The notes: generated from the letters alone by a model not told the origin. Shown: positions 36,211-43,606, counted from the first letter of the stretch. The stretch: 64,000 bases of DNA from Chitinophaga filiformis (GCF_900102545.1 NZ_FNBN01000012.1:76629-140628), one strand, 5' to 3'. Program-made: numbers and translations.

Positions 36211-36252
36211 TTAAATAAAGATGCCCGGTGATCACCGGGCATCTTTATTTAA
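36211..36252. terminator. perfect-palindrome terminator closing the RHS operon
   Basis: A perfect 42-bp palindrome, left half TTAAATAAAGATGCCCGGTG, lies 30 bp after the immunity stop and ends with TTTATTT. It separates the expressed operon from the orphan cassettes. Confidence 0.93.
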
Positions 36253-36311
36253 GTATCGCTTGTAATTTAGATTTGGCGAGGAAAGCACCTAGTAGGGAAT
36301 AAGGGGTTAGC

Positions 36312-36545
36312 CTATGCTGGCCCCTTGTTATTTATGATATGATCGGCATGTCTAGCTTTCGCATCTCTGAGAAACATATCCAGGAGTTTAAAAGCATCGA
36401 CTCTATCTTGGTCATTGCATATAATCCGAAGAAACCTCCCGTGACACTGCAATCTGCGCAGCAATCTTAATAGATGATTCTATTTCATCTCATTCATATC
36501 TTCACAATTGCGGCGACATGTATTCCTACCTTTTTAGCTATCCCC
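36312..36545 (-). pseudogene. decayed XRE-family regulator remnant 1
   Basis: Translating the minus strand in shifted frames gives pieces of a helix-turn-helix regulator. AKKVGIHVAAIVKI (from ~36538) and SIKIAAQIAVSREVSSDYM resemble the XRE pattern of helix pair and VS-DYL end. The C-terminal tail VDAFKLLDMFLRDAKARHA and a stop at 36312 follow in another frame. Stops and frameshifts break it, and the N-terminus is missing. It lies antisense between the main RHS operon and the first orphan cassette. Confidence 0.55.
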
Positions 36546-36724
36546 TATTGGGATAGTTTTTTATTTTTCCTCATCTCAGTATGCCTTTTTGCAGATAGTA
36601 ATTTCCTCTATATGTGTAGTGAAAAAAATACTTAAGATGTGCTGCAGAATGAAATAATCGATAGCATAAATCTAGGACATGACCAAGGCATCCACTAGCC
36701 CACCGATATTGTATCATTTTTCTT

Positions 36725-36780
36725 GCAGTCGAAAGAAAAAACTATATCTTGGAGATAGTTCTTTAAGTAAAAGTGTGCGG
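36725..36780 (+). repeat. pre-cassette repeat, copy 1
   Basis: gcagtcGAAAG, AAAAACTATA and AGTTCTTTAAGT occur in the same order and nearly the same spacing at 40001-40048, in both cases directly upstream of an orphan RHS tip. This indicates that the cassettes share a longer ancestral left flank than the coding block alone. Confidence 0.65.
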
Positions 36781-37637
36781 TGCTGGTGGTCTATCGGAGT
36801 TTTAGTGTCGGTGGTTATCGCTATGGGTTTAATGGACAAGAGAGGTCAGACGAGATCAGAGGCGAGGGAAATAGCTATACAGCGCAGTTTTGGGAGTATG
36901 AGCCGAAAATTGGTAGGAGGTGGAATTTAGACCCCAGGCCTAAGATTGGGGAGAGCTCATATTTTACTTTTTCCGGTAATCCAATACTTTTGGCCGATCC
37001 CCGGGGAGATACAGTAATCGTAAATAGTTTTGGAGCTATAATTTCTAATGATGATATTGGAACCGCTGTATATGTGCACCATTATACTGATAATACAAAT
37101 AGATTTATCGGTAATTTAGGAGGGACCATTGATGCAAATGAGATTATGGGCAATCTGCTAGATAAAAATGTGAAAGATATGAGGAGTATGATGAAGATAC
37201 CGGGATATGGTCCTTATATGTATTATCGTCGTGTTAAGAATAGAGGTGAATGGGATTATAAATCAAATAAGCGTTACATCTATGCTCTTGCAAATCGGTT
37301 CGATAGGGGTAATGAGTCGCCAACGAGATTTAAATATGATGAGTATCTTTTAACAGCAGCTGAATTCGGAAATTTCCATTTTGGAGTACTCGGATTAGCT
37401 ACTCAATTTTTTTCAAAACCGACTTTATTAGAAATGGCGGGAAGGGCACAAATGCAAGCAGGAACGTCCGATCCATCCTGGCAAAAGTATAAGGTTGTAG
37501 AGCATATTGCTGGAAATGACCGTTATTATGAAAAAGTATTACAAGCTCCTTATGGTGATGACCCAGAGGATCAAAGATCGATCTATAAAGGGTTTCAGCT
37601 CTATATGAGAAAATATAGAGATAGTGAGAATTATTAA
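36780..37637 (+). CDS. orphan RHS tip cassette 1, Ntox44-like toxin
   Basis: 285 codons read from GTG at 36780, with no ATG or signal peptide. The first ~75 residues are the end of an RHS core (RSFSVGGYRYGFNGQE, WEYEPKIGRRWNLDPRP, NPILLADPRGD), a variant of the main one. The remainder is a tip with EFGNFHFGVLGLATQFFSKP, EMAGRAQMQAG and PYGDDPEDQRSIYKGFQLY, resembling the polymorphic toxin type 44 (Ntox44) family. The biochemical activity of that family is not firmly known to me. Without the RHS body it is presumably silent unless recombined into the main gene. Its immunity gene follows after 15 bp. Confidence 0.7.
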   Translation: MLVVYRSFSVGGYRYGFNGQERSDEIRGEGNSYTAQFWEYEPKIGRRWNLDPRPKIGESSYFTFSGNPILLADPRGDTVIVNSFGAIISNDDIGTAVYVHHYTDNTNRFIGNLGGTIDANEIMGNLLDKNVKDMRSMMKIPGYGPYMYYRRVKNRGEWDYKSNKRYIYALANRFDRGNESPTRFKYDEYLLTAAEFGNFHFGVLGLATQFFSKPTLLEMAGRAQMQAGTSDPSWQKYKVVEHIAGNDRYYEKVLQAPYGDDPEDQRSIYKGFQLYMRKYRDSENY

Positions 37638-37652
37638 TTCATTAATGCGTTT

Positions 37653-37997
37653 ATGATGAAAGTTAATTTGCCTTCATTTTGTCTGGCATGGGGTCTAGCC
37701 TTCTATTGTAGCTGCAATACTGTCGATCGGAGAACTGTATTACATATTCCGATCAAAGAAAAAGGAGTTGTAATTAATGTAGATTATGTAGCTGTAGGAG
37801 CAACTTCTAAAGATGTAATGCAAATTATTAGATTTTCGTCAGATGGGAAATCAGAGGTATTGAAAAATCTAGAAGTTTACGATACCATCTTAAGCTATAA
37901 TCTTAGAGACGATACCACTTTGAGCCTAATATTTTGTGACACGGTATTTATGTCCAGACCACAAAAATTGGATACTATCAACGTGAGAATTAATTAA
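37653..37997 (+). CDS. putative lipoprotein immunity protein of cassette 1
   Basis: 114 residues. The N-terminus (LPSFCLAWGLAFYCSCNTVD) is a signal with a lipobox-like cysteine at about residue 22, so the mature protein would be membrane-anchored on the periplasmic side. The rest is beta-rich (GVVINVDYVAVGA, DDTTLSLIFCDTVFM) and unrecognised. It follows the Ntox44-like tip directly and is closed by its own terminator. If the immunity assignment is right, the toxin would be met in the periplasm. Confidence 0.55.
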   Translation: MMKVNLPSFCLAWGLAFYCSCNTVDRRTVLHIPIKEKGVVINVDYVAVGATSKDVMQIIRFSSDGKSEVLKNLEVYDTILSYNLRDDTTLSLIFCDTVFMSRPQKLDTINVRIN

Positions 37998-38018
37998 AGA
38001 GTGGAAAGAGCAAGACAT

Positions 38019-38068
38019 AAATAACGATGCCCAAGCTATGAGTCGGACATTGTTATTTACATCTTTTT
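38019..38068 (+). terminator. terminator after cassette 1
   Basis: AAATAACGATGCCC pairs imperfectly with GGACATTGTTATTT around a 12-base loop, and a run of seven T follows. Located 22 bp after the lipoprotein stop. Confidence 0.75.
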
Positions 38069-38069
38069 T

Positions 38070-38086
38070 TATTGAATAGCTTTAAG
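38070..38086 (+). repeat. post-terminator 17-bp repeat, copy 1
   Basis: TATTGAATAGCTTTAAG is identical at 39711-39727. Both copies lie directly after a cassette terminator and may mark the right end of the duplicated unit. Confidence 0.7.
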
Positions 38087-38146
38087 TTCATATTGTTGAT
38101 AATGTGAAGAAGATGTGATTTAATCTGACTGTTGGGGTAATATCTT

Positions 38147-38181
38147 GAGCAGCTGACGTAAATCGTTCGGCTGCTCTTTTT
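38147..38181 (+). terminator. second terminator-like hairpin before cassette 2
   Basis: GAGCAGC at 38147-38153 pairs with GCTGCTC at 38170-38176, followed by five T. No gene lies between it and the previous terminator, so it may be left over from a lost unit. The remaining spacer to 38283 shows nothing else. Confidence 0.55.
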
Positions 38182-38283
38182 GATGATAGGTAAATAGCAT
38201 CTGAGGACCAGTTATTTTGGTATAAGTACACTTCATTTGAATGTTTATGATGGTGTGTATGCACGCCTAATGGCATAGGGAGT

Positions 38284-39504
38284 TTGAATGTTTACCGTTA
38301 TGGGTTTAATGGGAAGGAGAATGATAACGAGGTGAAGGGAGAGGGGAGTCAGCAGGATTATGGGATGAGAGTATATGATCCGAGAGTGGGGAAGTTTTTG
38401 AGTGTGGATCCGTTGACCAAATCCTATCCTGAATTGACGCCCTATCAGTTTGCTTCAAATACTCCCATTCAAGCTATTGATTTAGATGGCGCGGAAGCCT
38501 TTTTTGTTCATGGAACAGAGTCATCGGCTAAAAGATGGACTGAATCAAATATGGCAAAACGGGGAGTACAAACTTTACTTAGATTAACAAACAATAAGTA
38601 TTATAATGTAGGGTTTAACTGGGGGTCTATCGTTTACAACGATTATGGAATAAGAGCGGAAGCTGCGAAACAGTTAGCAACTTATGTTTTGAGAAATAGG
38701 GTAAAGGGAGAAGAAATAACATTGATAGGCCATAGTCACGGAGGAAATGTTGCCATTCAAGCAGCGAAGATTATTTATGAAGGAACGGGTATTAAAGTAA
38801 ATATTATAACTATTGGTACTCCTGCATATAATAAAAAAGGTGGAGTAGAGAATCCGGAGACTAACAAAAAATACATTAATGACCATATTGCTTTATGGAA
38901 TACTGTTGATGGAGTTTCTGGAGGAATGGCAGGGGATGACTATTTCAAAACATCTTCAATTACTACAAACGTCGAGATTGATGTAAGTAAATATTTTGAT
39001 TCCGGAGAGACGGTTGATGCTCATTCATTTGACGTGCTTGCACCTGAGTCAATTGAAAATGCCATTAAGGCAGGAAAGGTCAGAAAGCTGAAACCTGCAG
39101 CATTAAAGGCAAATGTTGAGGTTATGGCTCCCAAAGGAACTACGACCAACTTAACGGTTAAATCGGAAAAAAACAGCAAAAAAAATAAAGAAATGGTAAA
39201 ATATGCTTATTGGGTATTAGTCTGTTGGACAGTAATTTTCATTTTACTATTTGTTTCTGGATTTATAACGTTCGGCCATGGAATAGGAGATATTATCTAT
39301 GCGTTTTATGTAGTGGTATTTTTTATTCTTATTTCCATACTACGATATAAAGTTCTGAAAGGAAGAATGAATTTAATAATAGAGTACTTTTTTTTTGGTG
39401 TGATTGCATTGTTTATTGGGTATATCACATTGGAGTTTACATTGCTCCGAGGGCCAGAATATGCATGGAACGGTAGATTTTTTTATCATGATGCAACGAA
39501 CTAG
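38284..39504 (+). CDS. orphan RHS tip cassette 2: alpha/beta-hydrolase toxin fused to membrane domain
   Basis: 406 codons from TTG at 38284, with no ATG near the start. Residues 4-70 repeat the RHS core (YRYGFNGKENDNEVKGEG, LDGAE). Residues 71-295 form an alpha/beta hydrolase: oxyanion FFVHGTE, nucleophile Ser151 in LIGHSHGGNV, and His247 in VDAHSFD as the likely base. This is a probable lipase-type toxin. From Met304 the same frame continues into four hydrophobic segments (KYAYWVLVCWTVIFILLFVS and following), which look like a separate inner-membrane immunity protein. The junction contains an A8 run where one extra A would give an immediate TAA. It is therefore either a recent fusion or a slippage site. 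Confidence 0.7.
   Translation: MNVYRYGFNGKENDNEVKGEGSQQDYGMRVYDPRVGKFLSVDPLTKSYPELTPYQFASNTPIQAIDLDGAEAFFVHGTESSAKRWTESNMAKRGVQTLLRLTNNKYYNVGFNWGSIVYNDYGIRAEAAKQLATYVLRNRVKGEEITLIGHSHGGNVAIQAAKIIYEGTGIKVNIITIGTPAYNKKGGVENPETNKKYINDHIALWNTVDGVSGGMAGDDYFKTSSITTNVEIDVSKYFDSGETVDAHSFDVLAPESIENAIKAGKVRKLKPAALKANVEVMAPKGTTTNLTVKSEKNSKKNKEMVKYAYWVLVCWTVIFILLFVSGFITFGHGIGDIIYAFYVVVFFILISILRYKVLKGRMNLIIEYFFFGVIALFIGYITLEFTLLRGPEYAWNGRFFYHDATN
38293..38421 (+). repeat. conserved RHS-core block, cassette 2 copy
   Basis: About 90% identical by eye to 34777-34905, including GGGAAGGAGAATGATAA and TCAGCAGGATTATGGGATG. Identity stops soon after GTGGATCCGTTGAC, where the tips diverge. Confidence 0.85.
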
Positions 39505-39670
39505 CATTTTCGTGTGTGTTATTATGTCCACAGAATGAAGGCAGTAATTAATTCTTCAGGAATTAGATTGGCGATTAGCTCGTGGGCTTCCGAGTGATCA
39601 TGCTTTTCTTGGAAATTATAATTTAAGATGCTATACTGTGAATCTATTGAAATGAAGTTATAAATAGTTT

Positions 39671-39714
39671 AATAATAAATCCCCTGGTGTGTAAAGCCAG
39701 GGGGATTCATTATT
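39671..39714. terminator. terminator after cassette 2
   Basis: AATAATAAATCCCCTGG pairs with CCAGGGGGATTCATTATT around a 9-base loop. It lies 167 bp after the cassette 2 stop. Confidence 0.8.
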
Positions 39715-39727
39715 GAATAGCTTTAAG
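39711..39727 (+). repeat. post-terminator 17-bp repeat, copy 2
   Basis: Exact copy of TATTGAATAGCTTTAAG at 38070-38086, again overlapping the end of a terminator. Confidence 0.7.
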
Positions 39728-39822
39728 GTGATTGCATCGAGGAAGTAAAAGATGCACCTTTTATACTAGAAAGTCTTATTGTAGGTCGTTTAACATCTTA
39801 TCTAGTAAATATAGCCCCCCGG

Positions 39823-39978
39823 ATGGCCCCTTAATAGGCATAAGCTTGTTTAGTTTTAACATCCCTGATAAAAAGCAGAAATAACGTGTAATAGCGCTGC
39901 TTTATCATCCGCAGGCAGTGTCTCAGCCTCTTTAAAGTATATAATTACTTCAGCATCATGTCTACCCACGTAGTGTTA
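39823..39978 (-). pseudogene. decayed XRE-family regulator remnant 2
   Basis: On the minus strand GRHDAEVIIYFKEAETLPAD is followed by DKAALLHVISAF. After a one-base shift the frame reads RDVKTKQAYAY and a stop. This is a recognisable C-terminus of the same XRE family as remnant 1, and the DNA around both stops still aligns (AGGGATG/AGAGATG, GGGGCCA). The helix-turn-helix half is gone. The remaining spacer 39505-40066 holds the cassette 2 terminator and the pre-cassette repeat. Confidence 0.55.
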
Positions 39979-40000
39979 TTTTTTTTTTTCAGCTGAAAGA

Positions 40001-40048
40001 GCAGTGAAAGGAAAAACTATACCTTAGGGCCAGTTCTTTGAGTGTGCA
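40001..40048 (+). repeat. pre-cassette repeat, copy 2
   Basis: gcagtGAAAG, AAAAACTATA and AGTTCTTTGAGTGTGC align with 36725-36780. It lies 34 bp upstream of the RHS block of cassette 3. Confidence 0.65.
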
Positions 40049-40066
40049 GAGCAGTTATTGGGGTAA

Positions 40067-40983
40067 AGTTGCGTAGGAAGTTATCGTTATGGGTTTAATG
40101 GGAAGGAGAATGATAATAATGAGGTGAAGGGCGAGGGGAACCAGCAGGATTATGGGATACGGGTATATGATCCGAGGTTGGGGAAGTTTTTGAGTGTGGA
40201 CCCTATCACTGCGAAATATCCAGAGTTGACACCGTATCAATTTGCAAGTAATAGAGTTATAGATGGTATTGATTTAGATGGACTAGAGCATTTGAGATAT
40301 GATGAACTTAAAGAAGCCATTAAATCACATCCTCTTCGGCTGGAGAACGGGAGCAAAATTTCTAATCCGTTTCTTAGAGGTCTGTACAATACTGCAAAAG
40401 TTCTAGCGCCCTTAAGGCCATTGGATGACAAGGATCCTCAAACGGCAGGGGAGGTTGTAGAGAACCTTAAAGAGTTGCCAACTAATTTGTCGAAGATTCC
40501 CTCATCACTTAAAAAATTATATACAGAGGGCACTCTAGATCAAAAATAGAGGGAACAACTACCATAGTGTTAACAACAGCAGCCTTAATTAAGGGGAGGG
40601 GTACAGGAGTTAATATTGAAGGGTTGACATTAAAAGGGCTGAGTCTGAATTGGACATGGAAAAGCGTCAAAACGTTTGGTCATATCTTTACTCAACATGG
40701 AGCTCAGTTAAAGATCCCCCAGCTGGCAGACCGAGCAAGATCTTTTGGAGTAGCTATTGGTCAATGGACCAACAATGAAAAGGCTGCTGAATTTATAAAA
40801 GGCATTTATGATACATTGAAAGACGGTGAGAATATAGTTGATATACTTGCTGGTCTTGGCCAAGTAGTTAATGCAGATCAATCGATTATATCAACTACTA
40901 AAGCTATTATTGTAAAAAATGCAGAGGGTGCAACTAATGCCTTAAAGACAGGATACCCTATTGTAGAAAAAGTAATAAGATGA
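40067..40983 (+). pseudogene. orphan RHS tip cassette 3, frameshifted BECR-like toxin
   Basis: The RHS block (SYRYGFNGKENDNNEVKGEG, with one extra Asn codon) is open from 40067 without a usable start; the first possible one is GTG at 40124. The frame runs to a TAG at 40547-40549. One added A in the A5 run at 40542-40546 would join it to the next frame, giving DQKIEGTTTIVLTTAALIKG and then the tip to 40983. The tip (FGHIFTQHGAQ, GVAIGQWTNNEKAAEFIKG, KAIIVKNAEG, TGYPIVEKV) resembles BECR-type RNase toxins. The cassette lacks a start and is broken once, so it appears inactive as it stands. The following immunity gene overlaps its stop. Confidence 0.7.
40082..40205 (+). repeat. conserved RHS-core block, cassette 3 copy
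   Basis: Closely matches 34777-34905 and 38293-38421, with a 3-bp AAT insertion near 40112. Divergence from the others begins at GTGGACCC. Confidence 0.8.
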
Positions 40984-41528
40984 GTAATAAAGGACTAGAG
41001 ATTTTAATTGAGCCTCAATGGGCGTTACAAGGTACAAAATACAGTGAAGCCGAATTTGAGTCTGATTTTGATTTAGATAGTGTTTCTGCTGTTTTTTATG
41101 TTATGTCAAATGTATTATATGGTAATGGTGTATGTTTTGAATTGAGAATTAGTGGGAGAGAATATAAAACATTATCAGCTGAATTGGTTATCTTCTTAGA
41201 AGAGTTATTGGGTCTTATTGAATTTACTAATAGGAATGAAGTATCTAAGCATAGTTTAGATTTTTATGAGCAAGGAGCAAATTATTCTTTAAAGTTTGAA
41301 AAGGCAAATGATGGGTTGTACGTATTAGAATTTATAGATAGAAGTAATCCGTCTGAGTTAGTGAAGTCGGAAGGGCTATTACTAGATTTGAACTTTTTGT
41401 TGTATACTTTTTATTGCCGATTTATTTTTTTGGCAAATAAGTTCTGTCCTGAGATGAGCCAAAATGAGCTTTATCTTGAATGGAAAATAAATGTTTCCAG
41501 AATGTTTAAAATGGAGGAATCAATTTAA
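40980..41528 (+). CDS. putative immunity protein of cassette 3
   Basis: A 182-residue acidic, soluble protein without signal peptide (EPQWALQGTKYSEAEFESDF, VIFLEELLGLIEF). Its ATG overlaps the stop of the tip frame by four bases (ATGA), a typical toxin-immunity arrangement. No family recognised. It is intact although the toxin frame is broken, which fits selection for immunity outlasting the toxin. Confidence 0.6.
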   Translation: MSNKGLEILIEPQWALQGTKYSEAEFESDFDLDSVSAVFYVMSNVLYGNGVCFELRISGREYKTLSAELVIFLEELLGLIEFTNRNEVSKHSLDFYEQGANYSLKFEKANDGLYVLEFIDRSNPSELVKSEGLLLDLNFLLYTFYCRFIFLANKFCPEMSQNELYLEWKINVSRMFKMEESI

Positions 41529-41561
41529 GCATTGGTGACTCAATAGATACATTATCTTCAC

Positions 41562-41897
41562 ATGAAAAAAAAGACAATAAAGAAACTCTTCACCATAACA
41601 ACCCTCTTCTTCACCCCGATTTTTATATCAGCCGTAAACGCCTATTCGTTTCTGGACGAAATACCCTTCTACTACGATTTTTTCGCCTTAGCCCTTATCT
41701 ACTGCTCACTATTTTATCTAGCCGCCTGCCTCTTCTTCAAAAAGAAGAAATTTTCGCTGTTCATGTATTTGTTAACCATAGGCTCAATACAACTGCTTGC
41801 CGGTATCATTTTATTCATTTGTTTCTACGGATATGCCTTCCCAGGTTACGAAACGAAGTATATCCATTATGATTATTTACCCTACATACTAGACTAA
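41562..41897 (+). CDS. small membrane protein, unknown
   Basis: 111 residues with three hydrophobic segments (LFTITTLFFTPIFISAVNAY, FFALALIYCSLFYLAACLFF, IGSIQLLAGIILFICFYGY). It starts 33 bp after the cassette 3 immunity gene, yet its codon use is rich in C-ending codons, unlike the A/T-rich cassettes. It could be an orphan membrane immunity protein or the first gene of the flanking chromosome. Not recognised. Confidence 0.6.
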   Translation: MKKKTIKKLFTITTLFFTPIFISAVNAYSFLDEIPFYYDFFALALIYCSLFYLAACLFFKKKKFSLFMYLLTIGSIQLLAGIILFICFYGYAFPGYETKYIHYDYLPYILD

Positions 41898-41910
41898 AAA
41901 AGCAGCCCAA

Positions 41911-41943
41911 TTATCCACATCACCACTCCATACCTGTGGATAA
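41911..41943. promoter_or_regulatory. inverted pair of consensus DnaA boxes
   Basis: TTATCCACA at 41911-41919 and TGTGGATAA at 41935-41943 are two exact consensus DnaA boxes facing each other, 15 bp apart. No dnaA, dnaN or A/T-rich unwinding region is near, so this is not presented as an origin. It may be a DnaA-responsive or titration site or a plain 9-bp hairpin. Confidence 0.5.
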
Positions 41944-42012
41944 TCTCCACCGTCCAACCCGCTCTCTCCCAATGAATTATATTAAATTTATAGTGTCACA
42001 AAAAAAACGCTG

Positions 42013-42750
42013 ATGGCAAAACAAAACTCACTTTTCCCTTTTACCCGTAAACTGGGTAACGTCATAGGCTACGAGCGCAATGGCAAGTACTACCTGCGTA
42101 AGATGCCTGAAATAGTCCGGCAGAATGCTGCCACCCGTTCCGCAGCACAACGCTTCGGTATAGCCAGTAAAAAAGGTGCCCTGATCCGTCACACCTTTTA
42201 CACAGACCTGGATATCCGTTGCGACGACGGTCATATCAATCGCCTGAACAAGGCATTTATCGCAGCGGGCGACAACAACGCCGCTATAACCGGCTTCCGG
42301 TTCAATCAGCACACGGGAATAGACCGCTTCTTTTCTGTAGCCCCTAAGCTTTTCAGAAATGAAACATTGCATATCCCGAAGCAAACGCTGGCCCACCACA
42401 AAGACATCACCATCCTGGAAGTAAAAGTAATCGCCGCCCGTATTGACTTCCTGACACGCGAGGTTACCGGCACAGAAACGGCCACAATGACCATCGATCC
42501 CCGACAGCCTTTCGAAGGAGCCGACATTGCCCTGAATGTCCCCGGAGAAGGAACCTTAGTGATCACCCTACAGGTAAGAGGCATGTACGGAGATCGCCCT
42601 TCCAGCAACCGGCAATACCTGGCAGCCGACATTATCGCTGTGGCAACGCCACCGATACCAGATAACAAGCCGACCTACCCACAGCCAACAGCAACTAGGC
42701 AGAACCTTACACGTGCACATACATACCAAACGCTTATTCAACGGGAATAA
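42013..42750 (+). CDS. conserved Bacteroidota protein of unknown function
   Basis: A 245-residue protein starting MAKQNSLFPFTRKLGNVIGY, then the basic AATRSAAQRFGIASKKGALI and GFRFNQHTGIDRFF near residue 95. I recall similar proteins as multi-copy families in Chitinophaga genomes, with no assigned function. The middle (residues ~130-205) is beta-rich (TEVTGTETATMTID-like strands). No signal peptide or membrane segment. The start ATG follows an A8 tract, and no Shine-Dalgarno is evident. Confidence 0.75.
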   Translation: MAKQNSLFPFTRKLGNVIGYERNGKYYLRKMPEIVRQNAATRSAAQRFGIASKKGALIRHTFYTDLDIRCDDGHINRLNKAFIAAGDNNAAITGFRFNQHTGIDRFFSVAPKLFRNETLHIPKQTLAHHKDITILEVKVIAARIDFLTREVTGTETATMTIDPRQPFEGADIALNVPGEGTLVITLQVRGMYGDRPSSNRQYLAADIIAVATPPIPDNKPTYPQPTATRQNLTRAHTYQTLIQRE

Positions 42751-43287
42751 ACACCCCGCCTTCAGCGATTCTTTTGATGAGTAAAGCATCCATTGAATGT
42801 AATAACCCAACCCCATACCTTTGAACAGTTGCAGTATAGCTCTGCAGCAGTCTTACCATTGTCTGATACGACCTTCGCACCTCTTCTTATTAAGTTTTAC
42901 TGTAATTATACACCTGGGGATCAACACCAGATCATCTCCACGTCTCCTTCATGGATACTTCATGTTTACAGCATAGTTTAGACTATTGCAGGGTAGGCAT
43001 CTACTATATACCTTTGTAATCATGCAGAGTATTAAAAGTATCATAAGTAAATATTTCGATGAGATCTCTATAGAAGAACTGATTGATTGACTAACCACTA
43101 TACAGTTCTTATCACAACCCCGATGCCGCAATCGGATATGGTCAGAGCGGACGAATCAACACTGAAAGTAGCTTTAGTCAAGGTATTGGCTAAATACGTT
43201 GAGGTGAAGGCAAACGCCTGAAGTAATGTAAAAAAAGTAATTTATACAGCCTCGTTTCACTTAATAAGCTAGCCGCATAAACAATAG
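42751..43287. other. 537-bp spacer with only very small frames
   Basis: Short plus-strand frames occur at 43023-43091 (MQSIKSIISKYFDEISIEEL, 22 residues) and 43123-43221 (MPQSDMVRADESTLKVALVK, 32 residues). They could be remnants of a small gene. Nothing else is recognisable before the dyad repeat. Confidence 0.35.
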
Positions 43288-43463
43288 CAGGAACGCGCAA
43301 GTAGCACGCGGTTTCAGATGGGAATGTCGGGCCTTCGGCTCTCCGGTGCCACGACCGATGCCGTCTAATCCATATTCAACGCCTCTATTCGATTGACAAG
43401 GCTAAATCGACATTCAGAGAGGCGCCGACCGACATCCCATACTGAAACCGAAGCTACTTAGCG
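43288..43463 (+). repeat. dyad-symmetric ~170-bp repeat, copy A
   Basis: The left arm AAGTAGC....GGTTTCAGATGGGAATG pairs with the right arm CATCCCATACTGAAACC....GCTACTT. The interior holds TCGGGCCTTCGGCTCTCCG and GAGAGGCGCCGACCGAC. A second copy in the same orientation lies at 53684-53851. Arms and loop tips are conserved while the loop middle varies, as in a structured repeat or a non-autonomous mobile element. Confidence 0.75.
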
Positions 43464-43470
43464 TAAATAA

Positions 43471-43588
43471 AAAAGGGGGCTGTCTCATAAATAACTTTTA
43501 CCCAAATTTATTCGGGTACCTAATGGAGAGAATTTCCGTATAAGAAATTCTCAGAGCCATCGAGTTACTTATGAGACAACCCCTTTAT
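43471..43588. repeat. MITE-like element / branched terminator
   Basis: Terminal inverted repeats GGGGGCTGTCTCATAAATAA and TTACTTATGAGACAACCCC enclose two inner hairpins: ACCCAAATTTATTCGGGT, and GAGAATTTC/GAAATTCTC around 7 bases. The TGTCTCATAA ends resemble the ends of some insertion sequences. It lies 18 bp after the minus-strand gene ending at 43607, and read that way it ends in a C4-T run that could terminate transcription. Confidence 0.6.
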
Positions 43589-43606
43589 ATCTACCGAAGA
43601 ATACAC

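Noticed and set aside
36538..36562. Stem CTATCCC/GGGATAG plus six T, possible terminator
   Set aside because: No plus-strand gene precedes it after the strong terminator at 36211; it overlaps the start of the decayed XRE remnant and is probably incidental.
36679..36930. Short plus-strand frame overlapping the start of cassette 1
   Set aside because: It reads the RHS block of cassette 1 in the wrong frame; the correct frame gives YRYGFNG and the tip.
41911..41943. Possible replication origin
   Set aside because: Only two DnaA boxes, no A/T-rich unwinding tract, and no dnaA, dnaN or gidA-type neighbours.
43023..43221. Two very small plus-strand frames (22 and 32 codons)
   Set aside because: Too short, no homology recognised, no ribosome site; noted only within the spacer entry.
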